Below the pieces are notes generated by a model, which ran no database searches, was not told the origin of the DNA, and saw only the letters and a program-made list of their open reading frames with translations. Shown here piece after piece: positions 26,752 to 36,727 of a stretch of DNA of 64,000 nucleotides. A program made the position numbers and the translations under genes. How positions within the stretch are numbered: position 1 is the first letter of the stretch; the number at the start of each line of letters is the position of its first letter. Source of the DNA: an uncultured Nitrospira sp. (GTDB taxonomy: Bacteria > Nitrospirota > Nitrospiria > Nitrospirales > Nitrospiraceae); contig CABVRW010000010.1 in the NCBI GenBank assembly GCA_902500785.1, forward strand, positions 20,541 to 84,540. Reading direction: 5' to 3'.

Positions 26752-29502
26752 ATGCCCACACCGCAACTCGACAAAACATACAGCCCACACGACGTTGAAG
26801 ATCGCTGGTACCAGCGCTGGATCGACGCCGGTTTGTTTCACGCCGACACGACCCATCCCGGACAGCCCTATTCCATCGTGATCCCTCCCCCGAACGTTAC
26901 GGGATCGCTGCACGTCGGCCATGCGCTGAACAATACCCTGCAGGACATTCTGATCCGTTGGCGCCGCATGCAAGGCCGCAATACCCTCTGGATGCCCGGT
27001 ATGGACCATGCGGGCATCGCCACGCAAAACGTGGTTGAGCGGCACCTGCAGGCGGAAGGCACCTCTCGTGAGGCCCTCGGACGAGATGCGTTCCTCCAGC
27101 GCGTCTGGCAATGGAAAGAAAAATCCGGCGGAACCATTCTCTCCCAGCTCAAACGACTCGGCGCCTCCTGCGATTGGGAACGCGAGCGCTTCACCATGGA
27201 CGAGGGACTTTCGGAAGCCGTTCGCGAGGTCTTCGTACGCTTGCATGCAGACGGCCTGCTCTATCGCGGCGAACGATTGATCAATTGGTGTCCGCGGTGC
27301 CTCACCGCCTTGTCTGATATCGAAGTCGAACACGAAGAGATCACCGGCAAACTGTATACGATTCGTTATGCCCTAGCCGACGATCCCGCTCAGGTACTCC
27401 TGGTCGCGACCACACGTCCCGAAACCTTGCTCGGCGATACGGCGGTGGCCGTGCATCCCGAAGACGAACGGTATCGCCACCTCATCGGCAAACAAGTCCG
27501 GCTTCCGCTGACGACGCGCACGATTCCCATTGTCGGTGATGCCATCCTCGTGGATCGTGAGTTCGGCACCGGAGCCGTGAAGATCACCCCTGCCCATGAC
27601 TTCAACGATTTCGAAGCAGGCGAGCGACATGGGCTTCCCCGCATCAAGATCCTGGACATTCATGCCCATCTTCGGATGGGAGCCTCACTGGCGGAATCGG
27701 CTGTTGCGGAAGCCGTCGAGGGCCTTCCCGTGGCCAAGGCCAGACCAAAGATTGAACAACTGCTGATCGACCAGGGTCGAATGGAAAAAACCGAGTCCCA
27801 TAAGATGGCGCTCGGCAAATGTTATCGCTGCAAAACGGTGGTGGAACCGCTGCTGTCGGATCAATGGTTCGTCAAGATCAAGCCGCTCGCTGAGCCGGCG
27901 ATTCAAGCGGTCGAGGACGGACGAGTGCGGATTCTCCCCGATGCGTGGAAGAATAACTACCTCGGCTGGATGCGGGACATTAAGGACTGGTGCGTCTCAC
28001 GGCAAATTTGGTGGGGCCATCAGATACCGGCTTGGTATTGTGAAACCTGTTATGGAAGCCCGTTCCTGCGACGCACTTCAGATGGGGCGCCGCTGATTCC
28101 TTCTGACGCAGCCGCCATCGTGGCGAAGTCCAAACCGGCAGCCTGCTCGAAGGGCCATTCGGATGCGTTGGTACAGGATCCCGACGTGCTCGACACCTGG
28201 TTCTCTTCCGCCCTCTGGCCCTTCTCCACCCTTGGGTGGCCAAAACAGACGCCGGAACTGAAGATGTTTTATCCCACCTCGACGCTGGTCACCGGGCTCG
28301 ACATCCTCTTTTTCTGGGTCGCGCGGATGATCATGATGGGCCTGAAGTTCATGGGAGAGGTGCCGTTCCGCGACGTGTATATCCACGCCCTGGTCCGCGA
28401 TGCCGAAGGCCAGAAAATGAGCAAGTCCAAGGGCAACGTCATCGATCCCCTGCATGTGATGGAGCAGTTCGGAACCGACGCCCTGCGTTTCACCATGGCG
28501 GCGATGGCGTCACCGGGACGCGATGTGAAACTGGCCGAAGAGCGCATTGAAGGCTACCGAAATTTTACGAACAAGATCTGGAACGCCGCCCGTTTCCTAC
28601 TCATGCACCTGGACGGCGAACGGGTCACGGTATCGCCTGCGCAAGGGTCGTTCCCTGACCGCTGGATTCTGAGTCGCCTGAACGCCACCATTCGCACCGT
28701 CACACAGGAGTTGGAGCAGTATCGCTTCGACCGAGCCTCGAGCGCACTCTATCAATTCATCTGGCATGAGTACTGCGACAAATATATTGAGATGATCAAA
28801 CCCGCGCTCAAGGAGCAGGCGTCCGAGCAGGCAAAAACGACGCGGCAGACCCTCGTCGAGACCTTCGAAACCATGATGCGGCTATTGCATCCATTCATGC
28901 CCTTCATTACGGAAGAGATTTGGCAAACACTACCCCATGAAGGGGCCAGCATTGTCCGCAGACCCTACCCGACTCTCCGGGCCGACTGGGATTCACCGGA
29001 TGCCGAGCAGGAATTCTCATTGCTGGAAGAATGCCGGGGCCTGATGAATCAGGAACGGGCGATTCTGAATTATCCCGCCGGTAAACGCCTCCATTTCAAG
29101 GTTCATGGGAAGACGGATCACGCATCGACGACCTTCCAGAAATATCGAGAGCTGATTGAATATATGGAGAACGTGGACAACTTACTGGTCGGAAGCTCCT
29201 CGGAGGTCACGGCTCCTCACCTGCTGACCCTGACCAGCGGCTCAGCCGAAGTCGGCACGTCGATGGAGGGTGCCGATCTCCAGAAGGCCAAAGACAATGT
29301 GCTTAAGCAACTCGCGCTGCTTCAAAAGGAAGCGGCACGCACACAACAGAAGCTGGGCAATCCCGACTTTGTGTCCAAGGCGCCACCGGAGGTCCTGACC
29401 GACCACCATGACCGCCTTGCGCGTGAGTCCCGAATGATCCAATTGTTCGAACAGGCGCTACAACAGATCATCAGTGAGCAGAAACACAATCACACCGCCT
29501 AA
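26752..29502 (+). CDS. valS: Valine-tRNA ligase
   Basis: Class I aminoacyl-tRNA synthetase charging tRNA-Val; 916 residues, the usual bacterial size. PPPNVTGSLHVGHAL carries the HIGH signature and GQKMSKSKGNVIDP the KMSKS loop. The CP1 editing domain (VATTRPETLLGDTAVAVHP) and a C-terminal coiled coil (LQKAKDNVLKQLALLQKEAA) are typical of ValS. The start at 26752 (MPTPQLDKTYSP) matches the family; an in-frame ATG at 26716 exists, and neither has a clear SD. Its end overlaps nadC by 29 bases, beginning a compact operon. Confidence 0.97.
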   Translation: MPTPQLDKTYSPHDVEDRWYQRWIDAGLFHADTTHPGQPYSIVIPPPNVTGSLHVGHALNNTLQDILIRWRRMQGRNTLWMPGMDHAGIATQNVVERHLQAEGTSREALGRDAFLQRVWQWKEKSGGTILSQLKRLGASCDWERERFTMDEGLSEAVREVFVRLHADGLLYRGERLINWCPRCLTALSDIEVEHEEITGKLYTIRYALADDPAQVLLVATTRPETLLGDTAVAVHPEDERYRHLIGKQVRLPLTTRTIPIVGDAILVDREFGTGAVKITPAHDFNDFEAGERHGLPRIKILDIHAHLRMGASLAESAVAEAVEGLPVAKARPKIEQLLIDQGRMEKTESHKMALGKCYRCKTVVEPLLSDQWFVKIKPLAEPAIQAVEDGRVRILPDAWKNNYLGWMRDIKDWCVSRQIWWGHQIPAWYCETCYGSPFLRRTSDGAPLIPSDAAAIVAKSKPAACSKGHSDALVQDPDVLDTWFSSALWPFSTLGWPKQTPELKMFYPTSTLVTGLDILFFWVARMIMMGLKFMGEVPFRDVYIHALVRDAEGQKMSKSKGNVIDPLHVMEQFGTDALRFTMAAMASPGRDVKLAEERIEGYRNFTNKIWNAARFLLMHLDGERVTVSPAQGSFPDRWILSRLNATIRTVTQELEQYRFDRASSALYQFIWHEYCDKYIEMIKPALKEQASEQAKTTRQTLVETFETMMRLLHPFMPFITEEIWQTLPHEGASIVRRPYPTLRADWDSPDAEQEFSLLEECRGLMNQERAILNYPAGKRLHFKVHGKTDHASTTFQKYRELIEYMENVDNLLVGSSSEVTAPHLLTLTSGSAEVGTSMEGADLQKAKDNVLKQLALLQKEAARTQQKLGNPDFVSKAPPEVLTDHHDRLARESRMIQLFEQALQQIISEQKHNHTA

Positions 29503-30370
29503 CATCCAGACCATATGTCGCGTGGTTCAGCAGGCGCTTGATGAAGACCTGAACCACGGCGACGTCACGACGAGCGCGCTCTTTCCTCGCGCCGTTCAGG
29601 CCCGAGCCGCCATCGTCACCCACCATCCTATGACGGTTGCAGGCGTGGCCGTCGCGCGAGAAGTTTTCCTCGCGGTAGACCCCTCAGTGCGAATCGTCAA
29701 AACCGTCAAAGACGGAGCCGCCGTCAAAGCCGAGACGCACGTGATCATCGTTCAAGGTGATGTGCGGTCGCTGTTGATGGCGGAACGCGTAGCCGTGAAT
29801 TTCCTCCAACGGCTGTCCGGCATCGCCACGCTGACCGCCAAATTTTGCGCCGCAGTCCGGCACGCTCCGACCACGATTCTCGATACCAGGAAGACCACAC
29901 CGGGGCTGAGGGCGCTCGAAAAATGGGCCGTCCATCTAGGAGGGGGCAAGAACCATCGCTTTTCTCTCGGCGACGGCATCCTGATCAAGGACAACCATCT
30001 CGCGGTCTTGCGCTCCACCGGTGTCGATGTGGGCGAAGCCTGCCGACTGGCCCGCGCCCGTGCGCCACACGGCCTTCGTATTGAGGTGGAAGCCAAAAGC
30101 CTCCAGGAAGTGAAGGAGGCGTTGGCCGGTAACGCCGACATTATCCTGCTCGACAATATGTCCCCAGCCCTCGTGCAAAAGGCCGTGGCCCTCATCAACC
30201 AACGCGCCCTGGTCGAGGTCTCGGGGGGAATCACGCTGCAAACCGTTGCAGATATGGCCCGCACCGGTGTGGACTTCATTTCCGTGGGTGCTCTGACGCA
30301 CTCCGCTCCCGCAGCCGACCTCAGTATGGACCTCACCGCGTACCGAGGACGCCATGGTCGGACCCGCTGA
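29474..30370 (+). CDS. nadC: Nicotinate-nucleotide pyrophosphorylase (carboxylating)
   Basis: NadC (quinolinate phosphoribosyltransferase) makes nicotinate mononucleotide from quinolinate and PRPP in NAD synthesis. At 298 residues it has normal length. Family signatures are DEDLNHGDVTTSAL, MAERVAVNFLQRLSGIAT, ILDTRKTTPGLR, HLGGGKNHRFSLGDGILIKDNH and VEVSGGI. It overlaps valS by 29 bases and birA by 17 bases, so translation is probably coupled. Confidence 0.96.
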   Translation: MSRNTITPPNIQTICRVVQQALDEDLNHGDVTTSALFPRAVQARAAIVTHHPMTVAGVAVAREVFLAVDPSVRIVKTVKDGAAVKAETHVIIVQGDVRSLLMAERVAVNFLQRLSGIATLTAKFCAAVRHAPTTILDTRKTTPGLRALEKWAVHLGGGKNHRFSLGDGILIKDNHLAVLRSTGVDVGEACRLARARAPHGLRIEVEAKSLQEVKEALAGNADIILLDNMSPALVQKAVALINQRALVEVSGGITLQTVADMARTGVDFISVGALTHSAPAADLSMDLTAYRGRHGRTR

Positions 30371-31226
30371 CGATCCGCCACCCGCTGCTCGGCTGGACAT
30401 TGACCGCCTCCAAGCCTGCCTACGAACCCACGCCTTCGGAAAAACACTACGATACACGGCCTCCACGGCTTCGACCAATGCAGATGCGCTGGCATACCTG
30501 CAGCGACCAACCGAATCAGCGGCTTTACATGGAACCGTCATACTCGCGGACTGCCAAACAGCGGGTCGGGGGCGCCGGGGACGCACCTGGCATTCTCCGG
30601 CTCAGGGCAACCTCTACCTGTCCGTGATCGTCGTGCCTGCGCCGGGCGCCACACGCCTCGGCCCCTGGCTCTCCTGGATTCCGCTGTTTTCCGCCCTCGC
30701 GGTGACCGATTCCCTCTCCGGCTGCACGGGTCTTGCGGTCTCGGTCAAGTGGCCGAACGATCTGTTGATCGGCGACAAAAAAATCGGCGGCATCCTGTGC
30801 GAACAAACCACCACGCCTGATAAGACTCTGGCGATCGTCATCGGAATCGGATTGAACATCAATGCCGCACTCGACAGTTTCCCGGAGGAACTCAGGGCCG
30901 GGGCCACCACCGTGTCCGCGGAGGCCGGTCATGCGTTCGACCGCGACATGATCCTAGCGGATGTCTTCCTCCGGCTCGAACAGCGCATGGATCGGTTGTT
31001 CCACGAGGGACCGTCGGGCATGATGGATGAATTCACTCGGCGCTGTTCGACGCTGGGTAAAATGGTCCGCGTGACGGTGGAAGAACAGGGGGTCGTGCAA
31101 GGCATAGCCGAATCGATCGGCCTCGATGGATGCCTCTGTCTGCGCGTGACGTCTGACGCCTCCCACGATCTGCCACACCCGCTGTTGGAAGTCAGAAGCG
31201 CGGAGGTCATCCACCTGCGGGGGTGA
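30354..31226 (+). CDS. birA: Biotin-[acetyl-CoA-carboxylase] ligase
   Basis: Biotin protein ligase of 290 residues that biotinylates the acetyl-CoA carboxylase carrier protein. The active-site loop GRGRRGRTWHSP and the following GNLYLSVIV are clear, as are VKWPNDLLIGDKKIGGILCE and the C-terminal SH3-like domain. The N-terminal DNA-binding domain of repressor-type BirA is missing, so it is a monofunctional (group I) enzyme. It overlaps nadC and is followed after 35 bases by coaX, forming a cofactor-synthesis operon. Confidence 0.95.
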   Translation: MVGPADDPPPAARLDIDRLQACLRTHAFGKTLRYTASTASTNADALAYLQRPTESAALHGTVILADCQTAGRGRRGRTWHSPAQGNLYLSVIVVPAPGATRLGPWLSWIPLFSALAVTDSLSGCTGLAVSVKWPNDLLIGDKKIGGILCEQTTTPDKTLAIVIGIGLNINAALDSFPEELRAGATTVSAEAGHAFDRDMILADVFLRLEQRMDRLFHEGPSGMMDEFTRRCSTLGKMVRVTVEEQGVVQGIAESIGLDGCLCLRVTSDASHDLPHPLLEVRSAEVIHLRG

Positions 31227-31261
31227 AATCCGGCGACAGGTTAGGGTAGAGTGGACCCACG

Positions 31262-32032
31262 ATGCTGCTGGCAATCGACATCGGCAACACGAACGTGGTG
31301 TGGGGCCTGTTCGACGGGTCTACCCTGCGCGGGCATTGGCGCTTGGCCACGGAGTCACGGCGAACCGACAACGAATACGGCATGCTCCTGCTGAATTTGC
31401 TTCAAAACGCCGGCTTCACCCCGGAGCAGATGACCGGCTGCATTCTTTCCAGCGTCGTACCTGCGTTGACCGCCACCTTCGACTCCCTGGTGCAAACATA
31501 TTTTCATCACCTCCCACTGATTGTGGGCCCGGACACCGATTCCGGCTTGACCCTTCGTTATGCCAACCCGAAAGAAATCGGCAGTGACCGTATCGTGAAT
31601 GCCGCTGCCGCCTATGCGCGCTACCGTTCTGATCTGATTATCGTCGACTTCGGGACGGCCACCACCTTTTGCGCCGTGACCAAATCCGCCGAGTATCTTG
31701 GTGGCGTCATCGCGCCAGGGCTCGGCATTTCAGCCGACGCCCTCTTTTCCCGTACCGCCAAGCTTCCGAAGGTGGAAATCATCCGCCCCAAAACCGTCAT
31801 CGGCACCGATACGATCGGAGGCATTCAGAGCGGGTTGCTCTTCGGATATGTCGGACTGGTAGACGGCATCGTCCGACGCATGGAGCGCGAGCTCGGCCGC
31901 CCGTCGACCGTCATTGCCACGGGCGGGCTCGCGGCGGTCATCGCGAAGGAATCAGAAACGATCCAGGAAGTTCGACCGTTCCTCACGCTCGAAGGATTGG
32001 AACTTCTCTACCATCGGAACCGCCTCGCATGA
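31262..32032 (+). CDS. coaX: Type III pantothenate kinase
   Basis: CoaX phosphorylates pantothenate, the first step of CoA synthesis; 256 residues. It has the ASKHA-fold phosphate motifs LLAIDIGNTNVVWGLFDG and DFGTATTFCAV, plus GLGISADALF and ATGGLA. Type III kinases are often next to birA, as here. The gene is the last of the valS-nadC-birA-coaX set before a 133-base gap leading to grpE. Confidence 0.95.
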   Translation: MLLAIDIGNTNVVWGLFDGSTLRGHWRLATESRRTDNEYGMLLLNLLQNAGFTPEQMTGCILSSVVPALTATFDSLVQTYFHHLPLIVGPDTDSGLTLRYANPKEIGSDRIVNAAAAYARYRSDLIIVDFGTATTFCAVTKSAEYLGGVIAPGLGISADALFSRTAKLPKVEIIRPKTVIGTDTIGGIQSGLLFGYVGLVDGIVRRMERELGRPSTVIATGGLAAVIAKESETIQEVRPFLTLEGLELLYHRNRLA

Positions 32033-32114
32033 GCCCGCTCCCCTGCGTAGACCTGCCGCCCTTCCTCAAAACCCTTAGGGGCATGAAAAATCGACGATTT
32101 CTTTTTGTTCCCCG

Positions 32115-32142
32115 TTGACTTCCCTTCTCCGGTGGCTATCTC
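32115..32142 (+). promoter_or_regulatory. Possible promoter for grpE-dnaK
   Basis: TTGACT (32115-32120) and TATCTC (32137-32142) with a 16-base spacer resemble a sigma-70 promoter and lie 24 bases before grpE. No CIRCE element was seen nearby. This is a pattern match only. Confidence 0.35.
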
Positions 32143-32165
32143 ACTCCCCAGTTAAGGTGTAATCA

Positions 32166-32720
32166 ATGTCTGAAGACGAGAAGAATATTCACAGTATCGA
32201 CGACTTAGACGATTCCTGCGAGGCCTCTTCCGGCACCATCGAGGGTGCCAGTGAACTCCAGCAGGCGCTGGATGCCAAGACGGAAGAATGCAACGCCTTC
32301 AATGAAAAATACCTGCGGCTGGCCGCAGAGTTCGACAACTACAAACGGTTGGCCCAGCGAGACCAACGGGAGCAGATCAAGTTCGGTAACGAACAGATTC
32401 TCAAGGAACTCCTGCCGGTCGTGGACAATCTTGAGCGGGCCATTAAGTCGTCGAAAGGCAGCGGGTCGGTTGATGCGCTGACCGAGGGCGTGGAACTGAC
32501 GTTGAAACAACTCGTAGGCGCACTGACGAAGTTCGGCGTCAAAGCGGTGGAGAGCGTTGGCTTGGTCTTCGACCCCGCCACACAACAGGCGGTCGCCCAA
32601 GTGCCGTCAAACACCGTCCCTGAGAATCATGTCGTGGAAGAGTACCAAAAAGGATATCTCCTCCAGGACCGTATCCTCCGGGCCGCCATGGTCACCGTTT
32701 CGACCGGAGCGGCACACTAG
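32166..32720 (+). CDS. grpE: Nucleotide exchange factor GrpE
   Basis: GrpE releases ADP from DnaK in the heat-shock chaperone cycle; 184 residues. The N-terminal helical part contains the typical EKYLRLAAEFDNYKRLAQRD, and the C-terminal beta domain contains GLVFDPATQQAVAQV and EEYQKGYLLQDRILRAAMVTV. SD AAGGTG precedes the ATG. It is followed by dnaK and dnaJ, forming the standard chaperone operon. Confidence 0.96.
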   Translation: MSEDEKNIHSIDDLDDSCEASSGTIEGASELQQALDAKTEECNAFNEKYLRLAAEFDNYKRLAQRDQREQIKFGNEQILKELLPVVDNLERAIKSSKGSGSVDALTEGVELTLKQLVGALTKFGVKAVESVGLVFDPATQQAVAQVPSNTVPENHVVEEYQKGYLLQDRILRAAMVTVSTGAAH

Positions 32721-32808
32721 CCTGAGTCGTAGGTATGCAGAGCAGGTTTCACTAGAACAGCTGACACAATCGTTCACGTATTGATATTTTTTGCGAAGGA
32801 GCCAACCC

Positions 32809-34734
32809 ATGGGCAAAGTCATCGGAATCGACCTCGGAACGACGAACTCCTGCGTCGCCATCATGAGCGGTGGAGACCCGGTCGTCATCGCCAATGCGGA
32901 AGGAAGTCGCACCACGCCGTCGGTGGTGGGCATCACGGATAAGAACGAGCGCTTGGTCGGACAAATCGCCAAGCGGCAAGCCATCACCAATCCCGAAAAC
33001 ACCATCTTCTCCGTCAAGCGTCTCATGGGACGCAAGTTTCGCAGCAAACAAGTACAAGACGCTATGAAGCGGCTCCCCTACAAGGTGGTGGAGGCGGAGA
33101 ACGGCGATGCGCACGTTGAGTTGCGTGGAAAGCGTTATAGCCCGCCGGAAGTGTCGGCCATGATTCTGCAGAAAATGCGGCAGACCGCCGAAGATTACCT
33201 GGGCGAAAAGGTCACCGAAGCGGTAGTCACCGTCCCGGCCTATTTCGACGACAGCCAGCGCCAGGCGACCAAGGATGCGGGGCAGATCGCTGGATTGAAC
33301 GTCCTGCGTATCATCAACGAGCCCACGGCGGCCTCACTCGCCTATGGTCTCGACAAGAAGAAAGATGAGCGCATTGCCGTCTACGATCTCGGCGGCGGGA
33401 CATTCGACGTGTCCGTGCTCGAGATCGGCGAAGGCGTGTTTGAGGTCAAGTCTACGAACGGCGATACCTATCTCGGTGGCGACGACTTCGATGAACGTGT
33501 GATGGACTGGCTCGTCGAGGAGTTTAAGAAGGATCAAGGGATCGACCTGCGCAAAGACCGGATGGCGCTGCAGCGACTCAAGGAAGCCGCGGAACGGGCA
33601 AAGATCGAACTCTCTTCGTCACAAGAAAGCGAAATCAACCTGCCGTTCATTACGGCAGATGCCAGCGGCCCAAAGCATATGGTCACGAAACTGACCCGTG
33701 CGAAACTGGAGCAACTCGTCGACGACCTCATCCAACGAACCATCGAACCCTGCCGGAAAGCCTTGGCGGATGCCGGTGTGAGCGCGAAGGACATCCAGGA
33801 GGTCGTCCTGGTCGGCGGCATGACCCGCATGCCGAAAGTCATCCAGGTCGTGAAGGATTTTTTTGGAAAAGAACCGCATCGCGGCGTGAACCCCGACGAG
33901 GTCGTCGCCATCGGAGCCGGTATCCAGGGCGGCGTCCTGAAGGGCGAAGTCAAGGACGTGCTGCTGCTGGATGTCACGCCCTTGTCGCTCGGCATTGAAA
34001 CGCTCGGCGGCGTGTTCACCAAGTTGATCGAGCGAAACACCACGATTCCGACCAAGAAGAGCCAAGTGTTTTCGACCGCTGCCGACAACCAGACGGCCGT
34101 CACCATTCGTGTCTTCCAAGGCGAGCGTGAAATGGCGACCGACAATAAGTTGTTGGGACAGTTTGACCTCGTCGGCATTCCTCCCGCTCCGCGCGGGATG
34201 CCGCAGGTCGAAGTCTCCTTCGACATCGACGCCAACGGCATCGTGCATGTTGCGGCCAAAGACCTGGCCACGCAGAAGGAACAGTCCATCAAGATTACGG
34301 CCTCGAGCGGACTCAGCAAGGAAGAAGTCGATAAGCTCGTCAAAGATGCCCAGGCCCATACCGAGGATGACAAGAATCGTCGTCGGGTGGCCGAAGCTCG
34401 CAACCAGGCCGACTCGCTGCTGTACAGCACGGAAAAGAACCTGAGCGAGCACGGCGACAAGATCGGCGAAGACGATAAGACCAAGATCACCGAGGCCATC
34501 GGCGAACTCCGCAAGGCGATGGAAGGCACCGATCCCGCAGCCATCGAAACGGCAACCCAAGCGCTGACCACGGCATCTCATAAGCTTGCTGAAGAGATGT
34601 ATAAGAAGGCCTCTGCCGCAGCCGGTGGCGGCGCGGATGCCGGCACTTCATCCGGAGACGGCGGTGCGCAGGCCAAGACGGACGAGAAGGTCGTGGATGC
34701 AGAGTTTGAAGAAGTCGATAAGGACAAGAAGTAA
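32809..34734 (+). CDS. dnaK: Molecular chaperone DnaK (Hsp70)
   Basis: Hsp70 chaperone of 641 residues. The ATPase domain shows [29 protein letters not shown] and [11 protein letters not shown]; the substrate-binding domain shows [20 protein letters not shown]. The C-terminal tail is Gly/Ala-rich and ends in the conserved acidic [10 protein letters not shown], a co-chaperone-binding feature. ATG at 32809 is chosen for the upstream AAGGAG and the family N-terminus MGKVIGID; an ATG 18 bases upstream is also in frame. Confidence 0.98.
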   Translation: MGKVIGIDLGTTNSCVAIMSGGDPVVIANAEGSRTTPSVVGITDKNERLVGQIAKRQAITNPENTIFSVKRLMGRKFRSKQVQDAMKRLPYKVVEAENGDAHVELRGKRYSPPEVSAMILQKMRQTAEDYLGEKVTEAVVTVPAYFDDSQRQATKDAGQIAGLNVLRIINEPTAASLAYGLDKKKDERIAVYDLGGGTFDVSVLEIGEGVFEVKSTNGDTYLGGDDFDERVMDWLVEEFKKDQGIDLRKDRMALQRLKEAAERAKIELSSSQESEINLPFITADASGPKHMVTKLTRAKLEQLVDDLIQRTIEPCRKALADAGVSAKDIQEVVLVGGMTRMPKVIQVVKDFFGKEPHRGVNPDEVVAIGAGIQGGVLKGEVKDVLLLDVTPLSLGIETLGGVFTKLIERNTTIPTKKSQVFSTAADNQTAVTIRVFQGEREMATDNKLLGQFDLVGIPPAPRGMPQVEVSFDIDANGIVHVAAKDLATQKEQSIKITASSGLSKEEVDKLVKDAQAHTEDDKNRRRVAEARNQADSLLYSTEKNLSEHGDKIGEDDKTKITEAIGELRKAMEGTDPAAIETATQALTTASHKLAEEMYKKASAAAGGGADAGTSSGDGGAQAKTDEKVVDAEFEEVDKDKK

Positions 34735-34750
34735 CACCTCTGACTGACTG

Positions 34751-34788
34751 CACGACCGAGTTTCACCGTTGCGTGGAACTCGGTCGTG
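34751..34788 (+). terminator. Hairpin between dnaK and dnaJ
   Basis: A 12-base perfect stem (CACGACCGAGTT at 34751-34762 with AACTCGGTCGTG at 34777-34788) encloses a 14-base loop that can pair further. There is no T-run after it, so it may be a partial terminator, processing site or mRNA stabiliser that sets DnaK above DnaJ. Confidence 0.6.
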
Positions 34789-34817
34789 CCGCACCTAGAA
34801 TAAGGCAATGATTCTCC

Positions 34818-35930
34818 GTGGCTAAACGCGATTACTACGAAACGCTCGGAATCGAACGGACCGCGTCCGACGACGAAATCAAGAAAGCATTTCGCAAACT
34901 TGCCCGCCAACATCACCCCGATCTCCACACCTCTCCCGAACAGAAGAAATCCGCGGAAGAAAAGTTTAAAGAACTGAACGAAGCGTACGAAGTCATCAGC
35001 GACCAGGAAAAACGGCGTCGCTACGATACGTTCGGCCATGCCGGGGGGCCGCAGGGCGCGGAAGGATTCGATTTCGGCGGACAGGGCGGGTTCGGTGACA
35101 TCTTCAACGACATCTTCGAGGATTTCTTCGGCCAGCCACGAGGTCGTGCACGAGCCGAACGCGGAAACGACCTGCAATACAATCTGGAAGTCACGTTTGA
35201 AGAGTCGGTGTTTGGGAAGGAAGCGAAACTCAAAATCCCGAGATGGGAAACCTGTGCCGATTGCAAGGGCACCGGGGCTCGTTCGGCCACGGCGATCAAG
35301 ATGTGCCCCGCCTGTAAAGGACAGGGCCAGCTCAGATTCCAACAAGGTTTTTTTAGTGTCAGCCGACCCTGCGGCCAGTGTGAAGGGGTCGGACAGATCA
35401 TCACCGAACCATGCCAGAGCTGCGGCGGACGGCAACGCATCCGCAAGGAACGCATGCTCTCCGTACAAATTCCAGGCGGCATCGAATCCGGCATGCGGCT
35501 CCGCCTCGCGAATGAAGGGGAACACGGCGTTCAGGGGGGCCCGCAGGGAGACCTGTATGTCGCCATCACCGTGAAACCTCACCCACATTTTCGTCGCGAG
35601 GGCCAGGATATCGCGTGCGACCTCCCTGTGAACCTCATCACCGCAATCCTGGGAGGCCGTGTGGAGGTACCGACGCTCAAAGGCAATACCTTCATGAAGG
35701 TCCCTGCCGGCACGCAGCCGAACAAAATCCTGCGTCTTAAAGGACTCGGCTTTCCGAACCTTAAGGGCGGCCATACCGGCGATCAACTGTACAACGTGAA
35801 AATCGAAATCCCGACCAAGCTCAGCTCCAAACAGAAAGAGCTGCTTGAAGAGTTTGCCAAGGAAAGCGGTTATACAAAAGATACCGAGGGCGAAGGATTC
35901 CTCGACAAGATGAAAACGTTCTTCGAATAG
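34818..35930 (+). CDS. dnaJ: Co-chaperone DnaJ
   Basis: Hsp40 of 370 residues that stimulates DnaK ATPase. J domain at 1-70 with the HPD motif (RQHHPDLH), a Gly/Phe-rich linker, a zinc domain with four CxxC pairs (CADCKGTG, CPACKGQG, CGQCEGVG, CQSCGGRQ) and C-terminal substrate domains. The fourth zinc repeat lacks the usual second glycine. Translation starts at GTG (34818), the only in-frame start giving the AKRDYYETLG N-terminus. Confidence 0.97.
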   Translation: MAKRDYYETLGIERTASDDEIKKAFRKLARQHHPDLHTSPEQKKSAEEKFKELNEAYEVISDQEKRRRYDTFGHAGGPQGAEGFDFGGQGGFGDIFNDIFEDFFGQPRGRARAERGNDLQYNLEVTFEESVFGKEAKLKIPRWETCADCKGTGARSATAIKMCPACKGQGQLRFQQGFFSVSRPCGQCEGVGQIITEPCQSCGGRQRIRKERMLSVQIPGGIESGMRLRLANEGEHGVQGGPQGDLYVAITVKPHPHFRREGQDIACDLPVNLITAILGGRVEVPTLKGNTFMKVPAGTQPNKILRLKGLGFPNLKGGHTGDQLYNVKIEIPTKLSSKQKELLEEFAKESGYTKDTEGEGFLDKMKTFFE

Positions 35931-35965
35931 GCCGATGACATCCCCCGCCTGATCCGCCGACCACC

Positions 35966-36703
35966 ATGCCGGCTTTTTTTGTCTCCTCATCCGACATTCA
36001 TGGAACAGAGATCACCCTGACCGGCGATCTCTGCCATCATCTGCGGGCCAGCCTACGCGTCAAACCCGGAGAGTGCCTGTGGCTGACCGATGAGCAACGG
36101 CGACGATATCGTGCGCGGGTGAGTCAACGGCTTCAGCAGGCATTGACGATGGAGATTCTCGAACAATGGCAAGGACCGGTCGAAACCGGTCCTCCGCTGC
36201 TGCTTGCACAAGCGTTGCTCAAAGGCGACCAAATGGATTGGGTGGTGCAGAAAGCGAGCGAGTTGGGTGCACGAACGATTCTTCCCCTCGTCTCCCGGCA
36301 TAGTGTCGTACGGCCGCAACCGGGCAGAATCGCGGCTCAAGTGGCCCGTTGGCAGCGCATCGCTACCGAAGCCGCGCAGCAATCAGAACAGTGGCGGCTT
36401 CCGGAGGTGCTGGAACCGCTTGAGTCCGGACGTTTCTTTTCCACCCACACGGCGACTTGTTCACTCCTCCTGGCAGAACGCCGCAAGGGGGTGGGATTGT
36501 CGGAAGTCTCGTTGCCAAGCCTTCCCACGGAACTTCTTGCATTGATCATCGGGCCTGAAGGCGGATGGGCCGAGGAAGAGGTCTCACTCGCCCTGACGCA
36601 ACACTGTTGCGCCGTGAGTCTGGGTGAGTGCATTCTCCGCGCCGACACCGCAGCGGTGACTGCGCTCAGTATCGTGCAGAGTCGATTAGGGCGCCTGGGT
36701 TAG
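35966..36703 (+). CDS. rsmE: 16S rRNA (uracil1498-N3)-methyltransferase
   Basis: RsmE methylates N3 of U1498 in 16S rRNA; 245 residues, SPOUT-class enzyme. Seen: N-terminal PUA-like domain (HHLRASLRVKPGECLWLTD), QALLKGDQMDWVVQKASELG, LVSRHSVVR, and the knot region LLALIIGPEGGWAEEEV and LGECILRADTAAVTAL. It commonly lies after dnaJ, as here (35 bases), and is probably co-transcribed with it. Confidence 0.95.
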   Translation: MPAFFVSSSDIHGTEITLTGDLCHHLRASLRVKPGECLWLTDEQRRRYRARVSQRLQQALTMEILEQWQGPVETGPPLLLAQALLKGDQMDWVVQKASELGARTILPLVSRHSVVRPQPGRIAAQVARWQRIATEAAQQSEQWRLPEVLEPLESGRFFSTHTATCSLLLAERRKGVGLSEVSLPSLPTELLALIIGPEGGWAEEEVSLALTQHCCAVSLGECILRADTAAVTALSIVQSRLGRLG

Positions 36704-36727
36704 GCCGATGCCCTTGAAACGAGGACA

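Noticed and set aside
33534..34571. Minus-strand frame of 345 codons over dnaK
   Set aside because: Antisense to dnaK, with a Ser/Met-rich artificial composition.
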